A stretch of 64,000 nt of DNA. It comes from Sphingobacterium siyangense (lineage in GTDB: Bacteria; Bacteroidota; Bacteroidia; Sphingobacteriales; Sphingobacteriaceae). A program made the translations under genes and the position numbers. Position 1 is the first letter of the stretch, and each line of letters opens with the position of its first letter. This document shows positions 8,040-17,085 of this stretch, one piece after another. The notes beneath the pieces are model-generated. The model searched no databases, had not been told where the DNA came from, and worked only from the letters and a program-made list of their open reading frames with translations. The DNA lies in contig NZ_VLKR01000017.1 in assembly GCF_007830445.1 (NCBI RefSeq), forward strand, positions 1 through 64,000, given 5' to 3'.

Positions 8040-8879
8040 CTACAAAATCATTTGTCTGAAGCTATGCTCCAATCCGATTATTTCAGCATCAGTTCCTCGT
8101 CCAAAATAATGCAACAACAGCTCTGAAGGTATATTACCGACCAAATCATCTTTTGCAAATGGACAACCGCCATAACCGAGCAATGCGCCTTCAAATTTAC
8201 GGCAACCCGCCAGATAAGCTGCTTCAATCTTTGCAAGACTCTCCTCTCGCCTTGCATGAAAATGTGCGCCTACTTCCAGTGTTGGAAAACGAGTTTTAAC
8301 AAAACTAAATAATTCTGAGATCTGATTTGCATCGGCTTCTGAAGTTGTGTCTGCCAAAGAAAATTCCCGAATGCCAAGATCGCATAATTTTCCAATCCAC
8401 TCTTCTACCAAAAGCGGGGACCAAGGGTCACTGTATGGGTTTCCAAAAGCCATGCTAATATAAACAACCAGAGATTTATGCTGCGAGTCGGCCAAAGCTT
8501 TCATTTCTTTTACCTGCTGATAAGAAGCCGCCAAGCCCATATTGGTATTTCGAAGTTGAAATGTTTCCGATATTGAAAATGGATACCCTAAAAAGTGGAT
8601 TTTTTCCTCTAGAGCTGCCTCCTGCGCGCCCCGAAGATTGGCGACAATCGCCAATAACTTCACTTTTTCATTCGTTCTGATTCCTTCCAGTACTATTTTT
8701 GTATCCGCCAACTGCGGAACTGCTTTCGGCGAAACGAAAGATCCAAAATCAATAACATCAAACAGCCCACTTTCGATCAACGTATTGATATGTTTAATTT
8801 TCTTATCCGTCTCAATAAAGTTATGAAGCCCTTGAACAGCGTCTCTTGGGCAATCAACCAACACAACTTGATCCCTCAT
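8040..8879 (-). CDS. hydroxymethylglutaryl-CoA lyase
   Basis: A 279-residue TIM-barrel enzyme of the HMGL-like family that splits HMG-CoA into acetyl-CoA and acetoacetate, the last carbon-carbon cleavage in leucine degradation. It shows VDCPRDAVQ (usually PRDGLQ; catalytic Arg and Asp kept), the metal-binding GAHFHARREES, and GGCPFAKDD with the conserved Cys of the active-site loop. It is slightly shorter than the usual 295-300 residues. It sits between the acyl-CoA dehydrogenase (6-bp gap) and the hydratase (adjacent) in one minus-strand operon. Confidence 0.9.
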   Translation of the reverse strand: MRDQVVLVDCPRDAVQGLHNFIETDKKIKHINTLIESGLFDVIDFGSFVSPKAVPQLADTKIVLEGIRTNEKVKLLAIVANLRGAQEAALEEKIHFLGYPFSISETFQLRNTNMGLAASYQQVKEMKALADSQHKSLVVYISMAFGNPYSDPWSPLLVEEWIGKLCDLGIREFSLADTTSEADANQISELFSFVKTRFPTLEVGAHFHARREESLAKIEAAYLAGCRKFEGALLGYGGCPFAKDDLVGNIPSELLLHYFGRGTDAEIIGLEHSFRQMIL

Positions 8880-8885
8880 AATATG

Positions 8886-10040
8886 CTATAAAATATCTTT
8901 CTCAATCTCTCTAGCGATCACCATTTTCTGAATGCTTGAAGTCCCTTCACCTATTGTACATAACTTGGCATCTCTAAAAAACTTCTCGGCAGGATAGTCC
9001 TTTGTAAATCCATAACCACCAAAGATTTGTACAGATTCATTCGAAACACTAACGGCAGCCTCCGACGCATAAAGTTTAGCCATCGCACCAATTTTAGAAA
9101 CACGATCTCCATGATCCTTTAAATAGCCTGCCTGCCTCGTCAACAGTTCACTGGCTTCCACCTGTGTCGCCATATCTGCTAGCGCAAAAGAAACCGCCTG
9201 AAATTCGTAAATCTTTTTCCCAAACTGCTCACGCTCGTGCGCATATTTCAACGCGCACTCGTAAGCTCCGCGTGCAATACCCAAAGAAAGTGCCGCAATA
9301 GAAATACGTCCGCCATCCAATAATTTTAAGGCCTGCACAAAGCCCTGCCCTTCTTCACCGATGAGTTGATCCCGATGAATCCGACAATTATCAAAAAACA
9401 GACAGGCAGTTTCTGAGGCACGCATCCCCAATTTATTTTCTTTCTTTCCTGCGGTAAATCCAGGTGTACCTTTCTCAACAATAAAAGCAGACATCCCTTT
9501 TTTATCTCCCTTAGCCCCCGTCCGCGCAATAACGACAGCAACACTAGAACTGATGGCATGCGTAATAAAATTCTTAGAACCATTCAACACGTAGTGATCA
9601 CCATCTCGCTCAGCAAATGTCGTCATTCCACCAGCGTCCGAACCAGAACCGGTCTCTGTAAGTCCCCAGGCACCGATCCATTCAGCTGTCGCCAACTTTG
9701 GAAGATAACGTTTCTTCTGTTCTTCACTGGCAAAGCTTAATATATGATTTGTACATAACGAATTATGCGCCGCTACGGAAAGTCCAATTGAGCCACACAC
9801 CTTGGAAATCTCATCCAAAACGGTAATATACTCCTGGTATCCGAGTCCCGATCCACCATATTCTTCAGGAACGATCACACCCATGAAACCGTGTTCGCCT
9901 AACTTTTTAAAAACTTCTATTGGAAATATTTGGGCTTCGTCCCATTCCATCACATAAGGTTTGATATGATACTGTGCAAAATCTCGTGCACTTTGTCTGA
10001 TCATATCCATTTGTTGTTTATTTTCAATAAACATAAGCAT
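8886..10040 (-). CDS. acyl-CoA dehydrogenase (branched/short-chain)
   Basis: A 384-residue flavoprotein that dehydrogenates an acyl-CoA at C2-C3 and passes electrons to ETF. Domain order is the alpha-helical N-terminus, the middle beta domain (WGLTETGSGSDAGG) and the C-terminal helical domain ending QIFGGYGFTKDYPAEKFFRD. Context suggests isovaleryl-CoA. However, the Glu in CTIGEGTSSIQ is at the MCAD/SCAD catalytic position, whereas isovaleryl-CoA dehydrogenases usually have Ala there and their base elsewhere. The substrate may therefore be another short or branched acyl-CoA. First gene of the 10040-7263 operon; a second in-frame ATG at 10034 is also possible. Confidence 0.88.
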   Translation of the reverse strand: MLMFIENKQQMDMIRQSARDFAQYHIKPYVMEWDEAQIFPIEVFKKLGEHGFMGVIVPEEYGGSGLGYQEYITVLDEISKVCGSIGLSVAAHNSLCTNHILSFASEEQKKRYLPKLATAEWIGAWGLTETGSGSDAGGMTTFAERDGDHYVLNGSKNFITHAISSSVAVVIARTGAKGDKKGMSAFIVEKGTPGFTAGKKENKLGMRASETACLFFDNCRIHRDQLIGEEGQGFVQALKLLDGGRISIAALSLGIARGAYECALKYAHEREQFGKKIYEFQAVSFALADMATQVEASELLTRQAGYLKDHGDRVSKIGAMAKLYASEAAVSVSNESVQIFGGYGFTKDYPAEKFFRDAKLCTIGEGTSSIQKMVIAREIEKDIL

Positions 10041-10188
10041 GAATATTAAATTTACAATCGGTAATTCAATTCTAATATATCAAAATATTTAGGAATAAAA
10101 TTGCAAATATTTTAAAATTTTATTTTAAATTTATCTAAAAATAAGAAATTCTTAATTCAACAGCTTTTTAAAACCAAGATTATAAATT

Positions 10189-11796
10189 ATGAAGGAGCTA
10201 CTCGCATTACTTCGCCAAAAAAGAGAAAATTTAAAACTAGGTGGTGGCATCGATAAAATAAAAAAACTGAAAGAAAAGGGTAAAATGTCAGCCTGGGAAC
10301 GAATAGAATATCTACTGGACCCAGACCGAGAATATCTGGAAATAGGCATGTTTGCCGGCGAGGGAATGTATAAAGAACATGGTGGATGCATAAATGCGGG
10401 CTGTGCAGCGGTACTGGGCTATGTAAAATCCAAACTATGTGTCATCGTCTCTAACGATGCAACCGTAAAAGCAGGAGCCTGGTTTCCTATTTCTGCCAAG
10501 AAAAATCTACGCGCACAGGAAATTGCCATGGAAAACAATCTTCCAATCATTTATTTGGTAGATTCTGCAGGTGTGTTTTTACCGATGCAGGATGAAATAT
10601 TTCCCGATAAAGAACACTTTGGCCGCATATTCCGTAACAATGCCCGAATGTCTTCCATGGGAATACCTCAAATTGCAGCAATCATGGGAAGTTGCGTGGC
10701 AGGTGGCGCTTATCTCCCTATCATGTCCGACTACGCCTTTATCGTCGAAGGAACAGGCTCTGTATTTTTAGCAGGCCCATACCTGGTCAAATCTGCGATA
10801 GGTGAAACCGTAGACGCTGAAACACTCGGCGGAGCTTCTACCCATTCGGAGATATCCGGCGTGACAGACAATAAATTTCCCGACGACCAAAGTTGTTTAG
10901 AGGCCATAAAAAATGTTATCGATAAAATCGGTGGAAATCCAAAAGCTAATTTCAACAGAAAGCAAAGCCTTCCTCCAAAAACAGATCCGAGTAAAATAGT
11001 AGAGATTCTTCCCGAAGACAGAACAAAACCTTATCGCATGCAGGATATCTTGAATGCAATTGTAGACGCAGATACTTTAGAGGAATACAAACCCGATTAT
11101 GGAAAAACCATTGTCTGCGCCCTCGCACGTGTAGACGGTTGGGCTGTCGGGATTGTTGCCAATCAACGTGAAATTATCAAAGCCAAGAAACCCGGTAACG
11201 CAATGGAAATGCAGATGGGCGGGGTTATCTATAGTGATTCAGCAGATAAGGCAGCGCGCTTCATCATGAATTGCAACCAGCAGAACATTCCGCTTGTGTT
11301 TTTTCAGGACGTCACTGGATTTATGGTAGGAAGCCGATCAGAGCAAGGGGGGATTATCAAAGACGGAGCAAAAATGGTAAATGCAATGGCCAATTCCGTA
11401 GTTCCAAAATTCACTTTTATTGTTGGAAATAGTTATGGCGCAGGAAACTATGCGATGTGTGGAAAAGCGTATGACCCACGACTAATCTACGCTTGGCCTA
11501 CTGCCCAAATGGCTGTCATGAGCGGTGCCGCTGCAGGCAAGACACTGTTTCAAATCCAAGAATCAGCTTTAAAAGCCAAGGGTCAAGAAATTAATGAAGA
11601 AGAAAAAAACAGTCTCCTTAAATCAATAGAAGATCGGTACAACGAGCAACTGAGTCCGTATTACGCTGCTGCAAGATTATGGGTTGATGGAATTATAGCG
11701 CCTGAAGAAACACGAAAAGTCATCAGCATGGGAATTGAAGCTGCCAACGAAAAACCTATTCTAGAACGGTATAATGTCGGTGTTATACAGGTCTGA
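10189..11796 (+). CDS. mccB: acyl-CoA carboxylase carboxyltransferase subunit, probable methylcrotonyl-CoA carboxylase beta
   Basis: A 535-residue carboxyltransferase with two crotonase-fold halves (N-half about 25-270, C-half about 275-520). MCC-type stretches are clear: VDSAGVFLPMQDEIFPDKEH, GRIFRNNARMSSMGIPQIA, GSCVAGGAYLPIMSD, and in the C-half GYGAGNYAMCGKAYDPR-like NSYGAGNYAMCGKAYDPR with AWPTAQMAVMSG. It carboxylates 3-methylcrotonyl-CoA to 3-methylglutaconyl-CoA, linking the dehydrogenase and hydratase next door. It is transcribed away from the dehydrogenase operon across a 148-bp spacer. The biotin carboxylase/BCCP subunit it needs is not in the window. Confidence 0.88.
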   Translation: MKELLALLRQKRENLKLGGGIDKIKKLKEKGKMSAWERIEYLLDPDREYLEIGMFAGEGMYKEHGGCINAGCAAVLGYVKSKLCVIVSNDATVKAGAWFPISAKKNLRAQEIAMENNLPIIYLVDSAGVFLPMQDEIFPDKEHFGRIFRNNARMSSMGIPQIAAIMGSCVAGGAYLPIMSDYAFIVEGTGSVFLAGPYLVKSAIGETVDAETLGGASTHSEISGVTDNKFPDDQSCLEAIKNVIDKIGGNPKANFNRKQSLPPKTDPSKIVEILPEDRTKPYRMQDILNAIVDADTLEEYKPDYGKTIVCALARVDGWAVGIVANQREIIKAKKPGNAMEMQMGGVIYSDSADKAARFIMNCNQQNIPLVFFQDVTGFMVGSRSEQGGIIKDGAKMVNAMANSVVPKFTFIVGNSYGAGNYAMCGKAYDPRLIYAWPTAQMAVMSGAAAGKTLFQIQESALKAKGQEINEEEKNSLLKSIEDRYNEQLSPYYAAARLWVDGIIAPEETRKVISMGIEAANEKPILERYNVGVIQV

Positions 11797-11812
11797 GTGG
11801 AGTAAAATTAAA

Positions 11813-11861
11813 TTAGAAAACCCCTCAAACGATAAACTTCATCATCCGAGGGGTTTTCTAA
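11813..11861. terminator. bidirectional terminator between mccB and acetoacetyl-CoA synthetase
   Basis: TTAGAAAACCCCTC pairs perfectly with GAGGGGTTTTCTAA over a 21-nt loop. It serves mccB on the plus strand and the convergent gene ending at 11888. Confidence 0.8.
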
Positions 11862-11887
11862 TTAGGTATTTTTATATCATACTATAC

Positions 11888-13816
11888 TTAAGATCTTCTC
11901 CAGATTTTACTGATCGCTTCAAAGTCTAACAAAGATTCTCTGTTCCGCATAATATCTACTGACACCGCTTTTTCTACAGTCATTCCCGAAAAAATCTTCT
12001 TAATAGGCAGCTCCAGTTTTTTACCGCTTAACGTGTAAGGAATAGCCGATACCTGAAAAATATCGTCAGGCACATGTCGCGGACTATATTGTTGCCGAAG
12101 CTCCCGTTTAATCTCCCCTTTTAACGCATCATTCAATAAACCATTGTCCAATTGAACAAAAAGCAACATATCAGATGATCCATTTTCATGATCTACACAG
12201 ATAACCAAACTATCCAAGACCCCTTTGGTTCTATTTAAAACATTATAGATCTCTGCAGTACCGATACGTACGCCACCGCGGTTTAGCGTTGCATCTGAAC
12301 GACCGTACATAATTATTCCATCATGTGCAGTGATCTTAATCCAATCACCATGACTCCAAACACCGCTATATTTATCAAAATAACTATCAAAGTATTTTTT
12401 ATTCGCCAAATCATTCCAAAAATAGATGGGCATACAGGGCATGGGAGCTAAAATAACAAGTTCTCCCACCTCTCCATAAAGATGATGACCATGCTCATCA
12501 AATGCTTCTATCTTAGAGCCTAGAGTGCGACATTGGATCTCCCCTGCATAAACATCGAGCAATGTACACCCCGAAAGAAAGGCACTGCAAACGTCTGTAC
12601 CACCACTTAGCGAGACAATTTGACTCTTTGGAAACTGTAGATTTAGCCATTCAAATACATCTGGTGGAAGTGGTGAACCTGTCGATCCTATTGTTTTCGG
12701 CTGATAAGCCAAGGATCTTAAATCTTGATCCTGACAGGAGATGAGATAAGCAGCGCCAACACCAAAATGGTCAACCTTGCTTTCCTGTGCAAACTTCCAT
12801 AAACTTAATTTATCGGGATAATTCGTAGCCCCATCATATATACACAATGTATTTCCCATTAAAAGGGCCGAAAGTGCGTAATTCCACATCATCCATCCAG
12901 TAGTGGAATACCACATGAATCGATCCCCGTCTTGCACATTTTGATGCAGTCCAAGTGCTTTCATATGTTCTAATAGCATACCACCAACTCCATGTGTAAT
13001 GGCTTTGGGCTTCCCGGTAGTTCCGGAAGAATACAAAATCCATATTGGTGCGTCAAAAGGCATTGCCGTAAATTGGAGCTCAGCCTGTGTAAGATCCTTT
13101 TTCAGAATCTCTTCCCAAATATTGTCATCAATCAAAACACAAGCCAGTAAAGATGGTAGCCGCAGAGAAAGTTGTTTAATACTCTCCGCTTTTTCAAAAA
13201 GACGGCCATTATAGTAATAACTGGAATTTGCGAAGAGCACTTTGGGTTCAATCTGCTCAAAACGATCCTGAATACTCGCCTCCCCAAAATCGGGCGAACA
13301 ACAGGACCAAATAGCACCGATGGAATTAGCAGCTAAAAATAACGCAACAGCTTCAATGCCATTAATCAATACACCAGCAACGCGATCTCCACTTTGTACC
13401 CCTAGTTCTTTCAAATAGACCTGAAGTTTGAGAACCATGGATTCCAACTCAGTCCATGACACCTCTCTTTTAACTTGCTGTTCAGATTGAAAGATTAATG
13501 CCGGACGCTTTTTCGTTGTGTTTCGAAATACGTGTTCAGCATAATTCAAGGTAGCCCCAGCAAACCATTTTGTTCCGATAAAGCTTGTAGGATCTGTTGG
13601 CGAATCAACAATAGTTGTAAAGCCTGAATGAAACTTTATATTAAAATAGGCGGCTATACTCTTCCAAAAACTAGCCAGTTCCGTCGTAGACCATGCCCAA
13701 AGCTCCTGATAGGATGGAAAGAATACGCCATGCTCCTTCTCGACATATTGTTTAAACTTATTGATCTCAGATTGAGATTTTTGCTCTTCTGTTGGGCTCC
13801 AGAGTAATTTCCCCAT
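11888..13816 (-). CDS. acetoacetate--CoA ligase
   Basis: A 642-residue adenylate-forming enzyme that activates acetoacetate to acetoacetyl-CoA, completing use of the HMG-CoA lyase product. It shows the family N-terminus LLWSPTEEQKSQSEINKF, the AMP-binding motif ILYSSGTTGKPKAITHG (about residue 264), the GVWSHGDWIKI and YGRSDATLNRGGVRIG hinge region, and the catalytic Lys in YTLSGKKLELP. I start it at ATG 13816: the frame is open to 13846, but that codon lies inside the promoter -7 box (13844-13851), so transcription begins downstream of it. Confidence 0.93.
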   Translation of the reverse strand: MGKLLWSPTEEQKSQSEINKFKQYVEKEHGVFFPSYQELWAWSTTELASFWKSIAAYFNIKFHSGFTTIVDSPTDPTSFIGTKWFAGATLNYAEHVFRNTTKKRPALIFQSEQQVKREVSWTELESMVLKLQVYLKELGVQSGDRVAGVLINGIEAVALFLAANSIGAIWSCCSPDFGEASIQDRFEQIEPKVLFANSSYYYNGRLFEKAESIKQLSLRLPSLLACVLIDDNIWEEILKKDLTQAELQFTAMPFDAPIWILYSSGTTGKPKAITHGVGGMLLEHMKALGLHQNVQDGDRFMWYSTTGWMMWNYALSALLMGNTLCIYDGATNYPDKLSLWKFAQESKVDHFGVGAAYLISCQDQDLRSLAYQPKTIGSTGSPLPPDVFEWLNLQFPKSQIVSLSGGTDVCSAFLSGCTLLDVYAGEIQCRTLGSKIEAFDEHGHHLYGEVGELVILAPMPCMPIYFWNDLANKKYFDSYFDKYSGVWSHGDWIKITAHDGIIMYGRSDATLNRGGVRIGTAEIYNVLNRTKGVLDSLVICVDHENGSSDMLLFVQLDNGLLNDALKGEIKRELRQQYSPRHVPDDIFQVSAIPYTLSGKKLELPIKKIFSGMTVEKAVSVDIMRNRESLLDFEAISKIWRRS

Positions 13817-13843
13817 AATAGTTAGATATAAAACGGTTATATC

Positions 13844-13874
13844 CAAACTTAGATAAATTTACTTGTATATGCAA
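13844..13874 (-). promoter_or_regulatory. promoter of acetoacetyl-CoA synthetase
   Basis: On the minus strand TTG (13874-13872), 20 bp, then TAAGTTTG (13851-13844), a perfect Bacteroidota TTG/TAnnTTTG promoter. The expected transcript start near 13839 leaves a leader of about 22 nt to ATG 13816. Confidence 0.7.
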
Positions 13875-13938
13875 TTTTAAATATTTCTGGCACCCCATAA
13901 CTGCACAGCATATTTTTGGATTAAATACGAATGCTCAA

Positions 13939-14985
13939 TTATAGCACTTCAATAGCTGTATTCATTTCTACCGGATGCCCCGTGCACAACAGTATTCTTC
14001 CTTGTTCAACTTCGCGGTCTGTTAACACCTCATTATAGTCCATTCTTACTTTCCCCCTTGTACACTGCGAAATACACGTACTACACATACCGGATTTACA
14101 AGAATACGGCAACTTAATTTTATGTTCCAGCCCTATATCTAAAATAGATTTATTGTAGGGAACCTCTAGATGATAAGTTTTACCTTGAAAAGATAGTTCG
14201 ATGGCATAGGTTGTTGTATCGACTTCCTTTTCAGTCTCATCATCATCATCCTCTTCATTTTCGGGCAATAGAAATGTCTCTCGTTTTATCTGATTGGAAT
14301 CAAACCCCATCCCCAAAAGTGTAAAACGACATAAGTCCATATAAATCACAGGACCGCAAGTATAAAACAAAGCATCTTCCTTATTTCCAAACAAATGATC
14401 GTTAACAATAGCATGTATATAGTCTCTATTTAACCTGGCTTTCATCAAGTATTTACTATTGGAGTAAATCCACACAATAGTTAAGCGGTCAGGGAATCGA
14501 TCTGCCCAGTGCTCCAATTCCGATCGGAACGGTGTTAACTCCAGCGTACTATTACTGTAAATTAAAACTATTTTGGACTTACTTTCAGCAAGAAGCGCTG
14601 TTTTCAGAATAGCATACAAGGGTGTAATGCCAATTCCTGCAGCAAACAAAAATAAGGTCCGAACCTTTTCTGCTTCAGGTTCATATACAAATAAACCCTG
14701 AGGTTCCATTGCATTCACGATATCCCCCTCCACAATAGTATGGTGGAGCAGTCGGGATATTTCCCCATTTTCGACACGCTTAACAGTGATACTTAAGGGC
14801 TCATTATTATCAGGCGAACTATTAAAAGAATAAGAACGACGTACCTCACGATCACCAAACACAAAAGAAAGTGTAATAAACTGCCCAGCTTTATAGGAAG
14901 GATAGTCTCCTGCTATAGACTCAAGCTGAAAAGTAATGTTATTATTAGGTTGGGGGATAATTTTTGAAATCCTTAATGTATACAT
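13939..14985 (-). CDS. NAD(P)H oxidoreductase with C-terminal 2Fe-2S ferredoxin domain (PaaE-like)
   Basis: A 348-residue electron-transfer protein. The N-terminal FAD domain (about 1-100) has RRSYSFNSSP, the NAD(P) domain (about 105-235) has LFLFAAGIGITPL and the late YTCGP, and the C-terminal plant-type ferredoxin (about 255-348) has CKSGMCSTC plus a distant Cys in LLCTGHP, the complete C-x4-C-x2-C...C iron-sulfur set. An acidic linker (EEDDDDE) joins reductase and ferredoxin. The order FAD-NAD-Fe2S is that of phenylacetyl-CoA epoxidase reductase PaaE and related oxygenase reductases. No oxygenase is adjacent, so the partner is unknown. Confidence 0.88.
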   Translation of the reverse strand: MYTLRISKIIPQPNNNITFQLESIAGDYPSYKAGQFITLSFVFGDREVRRSYSFNSSPDNNEPLSITVKRVENGEISRLLHHTIVEGDIVNAMEPQGLFVYEPEAEKVRTLFLFAAGIGITPLYAILKTALLAESKSKIVLIYSNSTLELTPFRSELEHWADRFPDRLTIVWIYSNSKYLMKARLNRDYIHAIVNDHLFGNKEDALFYTCGPVIYMDLCRFTLLGMGFDSNQIKRETFLLPENEEDDDDETEKEVDTTTYAIELSFQGKTYHLEVPYNKSILDIGLEHKIKLPYSCKSGMCSTCISQCTRGKVRMDYNEVLTDREVEQGRILLCTGHPVEMNTAIEVL

Positions 14986-14989
14986 AAAT

Positions 14990-15020
14990 CAAACTTAGCT
15001 AAATTTGCCTTTATAAACAA
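14990..15020 (-). promoter_or_regulatory. promoter of the PaaE-like gene, predicted leaderless
   Basis: Minus strand TTG (15020-15018), 20 bp, TAAGTTTG (14997-14990), 4 nt (ATTT), then ATG 14985. With the usual distance from the TTTG box, transcription would start at or next to the A of the start codon. Confidence 0.7.
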
Positions 15021-15246
15021 TTATAATTCTCTGGATACCTGCCCTAAGACTACCTTGAAGCGTTCTTAAAAGCATGCAAATTATATGTTACATAAATATC
15101 GTAAACCAAAATTCAAAACAATATATGCCACCCTAAAAGATGAATTTATAACAATTTTGTTGTATTACAATTAACAGACAATTCTTGCACAATATTTGTA
15201 AAATTTCACGTTATATTTATATCAAAACTAATCACAATAAGATTAT

Positions 15247-15963
15247 ATGCAAACACGCAGAAACTTCCTTCAAAATGCAGCAAAGGCTACACTAGGCATC
15301 GCTGTATCTGGATCAATATTACAAGATATTGCTTCCGCGAAAGCTACTGAATTAAATGCCGCTACCTTAAAGTTTTCCCAAGTAAAATTACCTTTCAGTT
15401 ATGCCGCTTTGGAGCCTAATATTGATGCGTTGACAATGGAAATCCATTATACAAGGCACCATATGGCCTATATTAACGCCGTTAACGAAGCCATTCTTGC
15501 TGAAAACATCAAAGAAGCCTCAGAGGAGCAACTTCTAGCAAACATATCTAAGTACTCTCCTAAAGCAAGGAATAACGCTGGTGGAGCTTGGAACCATAAC
15601 TTTTTTTGGGAAAGTCTGTCCGATAAGCCGAGCCAGCCCTCTGAAAAATTATTGACCATGATCAATAAGACATTTGGTTCTTTAGACAAATTCAAAGAAC
15701 AATTTGCCGCAGCAGCAACCTCACGATTCGGTTCGGGATGGGCCTGGTTGATTTTGGATGACTCAGGTAACTTAAAAATTACCTCTACTCCAAATCAAGA
15801 CAACCCTTTAATGGATGTTGCAGAGGTAAAAGGTATCCCCGTTTTAGGCCTTGATGTATGGGAGCATGCTTATTACCTGCACTACCAAAACAAAAGAGCT
15901 GATTATATTAAAAATTGGTGGAATGTTGTGAATTGGAAAAAAGTCAATGAAAGACTAGCATAA
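15247..15963 (+). CDS. superoxide dismutase (Fe/Mn), Tat-exported
   Basis: A 238-residue protein converting superoxide to oxygen and hydrogen peroxide. The N-terminus TRRNFLQNAAKATLGIAVSG is a twin-arginine signal peptide, so the folded metalloenzyme is exported, probably to the periplasm. The mature part (about 40-238) is a full Fe/Mn SOD: YTRHHMAYINAVN (first His ligand), NHNFFWESL, and DVWEHAYYLHYQNKRADY with the Asp and His ligands. It is a single gene with its own terminator. The Fe or Mn preference cannot be read with certainty. Confidence 0.95.
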   Translation: MQTRRNFLQNAAKATLGIAVSGSILQDIASAKATELNAATLKFSQVKLPFSYAALEPNIDALTMEIHYTRHHMAYINAVNEAILAENIKEASEEQLLANISKYSPKARNNAGGAWNHNFFWESLSDKPSQPSEKLLTMINKTFGSLDKFKEQFAAAATSRFGSGWAWLILDDSGNLKITSTPNQDNPLMDVAEVKGIPVLGLDVWEHAYYLHYQNKRADYIKNWWNVVNWKKVNERLA

Positions 15964-15997
15964 AAAAAGCTCGATTATTACTAATCGAGCTTTTTTT
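15962..15997. terminator. bidirectional terminator after the SOD gene
   Basis: AAAAAAAGCTCGATTA and TAATCGAGCTTTTTTT form a 16-bp perfect stem with a 4-nt loop. It also terminates the convergent SRPBCC gene, which ends at 16017. Confidence 0.9.
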
Positions 15998-16016
15998 TAT
16001 ATCCGTTATGAACAAC

Positions 16017-16415
16017 CTATCCCAACTTTTCTTTTAATTTGTTGACCTGAAAATCAACTAATTTTTGAAGTGGTCCAGAAGCGATCATCTTCATCATCAT
16101 GTTGAGATCAGCATCTATAATAAAGGTTGCCTTTGTCACCGTATCAGCAACAACTTGCAATTCCCAACGAAGAGCAACTTCAAAAGGCGCCTTCTCCGAC
16201 GGAACCAACTTAATAAATTGATTCTCACTACGCTCTTCTACCTTAAGAGCCAATTTTGCCATATTCTGAATTGTAAATCGAGCTTCGTCCGTAGTCGAAG
16301 ACCAATTGTAGATATTTTCCGGCATCAACTGTTCATGATTGTTGAGATCCGCCAAAAATGCATACACCGCGCTGACATTTTTGTTGATTTCTGTTGTGTT
16401 CTGAATAGTAGTCAT
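16017..16415 (-). CDS. SRPBCC-family protein
   Basis: A 132-residue single-domain protein of the START/SRPBCC (polyketide cyclase-like) fold: TTEINKNVSAVYAFLADLNN at the start, a central LRWELQV strand and a long C-terminal helix (LQKLVDFQVNKLKEKLG). This fold makes a hydrophobic pocket; the ligand here is unknown. It lies 19 bp behind pyrE in the same direction, so it is probably co-transcribed, which is a common arrangement in Bacteroidota. Confidence 0.82.
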   Translation of the reverse strand: MTTIQNTTEINKNVSAVYAFLADLNNHEQLMPENIYNWSSTTDEARFTIQNMAKLALKVEERSENQFIKLVPSEKAPFEVALRWELQVVADTVTKATFIIDADLNMMMKMIASGPLQKLVDFQVNKLKEKLG

Positions 16416-16434
16416 AACGATAAATTAATCTTTT

Positions 16435-17085
16435 TTATTGAAAATTATCTCCCCAAGTTGCAGGGTTCAATCGCCACTTTTTCAAGATCTCAATATCCTC
16501 TTCCAATACATAACTATTTTCAGCAGCGACCTGAATCAAAGCATCATAATTACATAAACTGAAATAAGGACATTTTGCATCGGCAAAATTATCAGTAGCT
16601 TGTTGCAATCCATAAGTAAAAATAGACACCAACCCAACAACATTGCAGCCAGCCTCACGTAATGCCTTTACAGCCACTAAACTACTCTTACCTGTCGAAA
16701 TTAGATCTTCTATTACAACTACACGTTGACCGCTAACTACTTCACCTTCAATTAAATTCTGACGACCATGGTCCTTAGCTGAGCTTCTAACATAAGAAAA
16801 TGGTAGTCCCAAATCCTGTGCTACCAAAACGCCTTGTGGAATACCTGCCGTAGCAACTCCAGAAATCATATCCACTGATCCAAACTCTTCTTGAATAAGC
16901 TTAGAAAGCTTTTGACGAATGTATGTACGAATCGCAGGATGAGATAAAGTGATACGGTTATCACAGTAAATTGGAGACTTCCAACCCGACGCCCATGTAA
17001 AAGGACTTTTAGGTTGCAATTTTATTGCTTTAATTTGCAATAAGGATTCAGCAACTTTTTGTTCAACCTCATTTAAATTATTCAT
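16435..17085 (-). CDS. pyrE: orotate phosphoribosyltransferase
   Basis: A 216-residue enzyme joining orotate to PRPP to give OMP in pyrimidine synthesis. The PRPP-binding motif VVVIEDLISTGKSS, the catalytic loop region SSAKDHGRQNLIEG and the N-terminal SPFTWASGWKSPIYCDNR are all family-typical. Its ATG (17085) overlaps the divergent Nudix start (17084), sharing CATG. A perfect -7 box (TAAATTTG) sits 4 nt before the ATG and inside the Nudix coding region, predicting a leaderless pyrE mRNA. Confidence 0.95.
   Translation of the reverse strand: MNNLNEVEQKVAESLLQIKAIKLQPKSPFTWASGWKSPIYCDNRITLSHPAIRTYIRQKLSKLIQEEFGSVDMISGVATAGIPQGVLVAQDLGLPFSYVRSSAKDHGRQNLIEGEVVSGQRVVVIEDLISTGKSSLVAVKALREAGCNVVGLVSIFTYGLQQATDNFADAKCPYFSLCNYDALIQVAAENSYVLEEDIEILKKWRLNPATWGDNFQ

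Noticed and set aside
13817..13846. Longer acetoacetyl-CoA synthetase starting at 13846
   Set aside because: The start codon would fall inside the -7 promoter box and precede the predicted transcript start.
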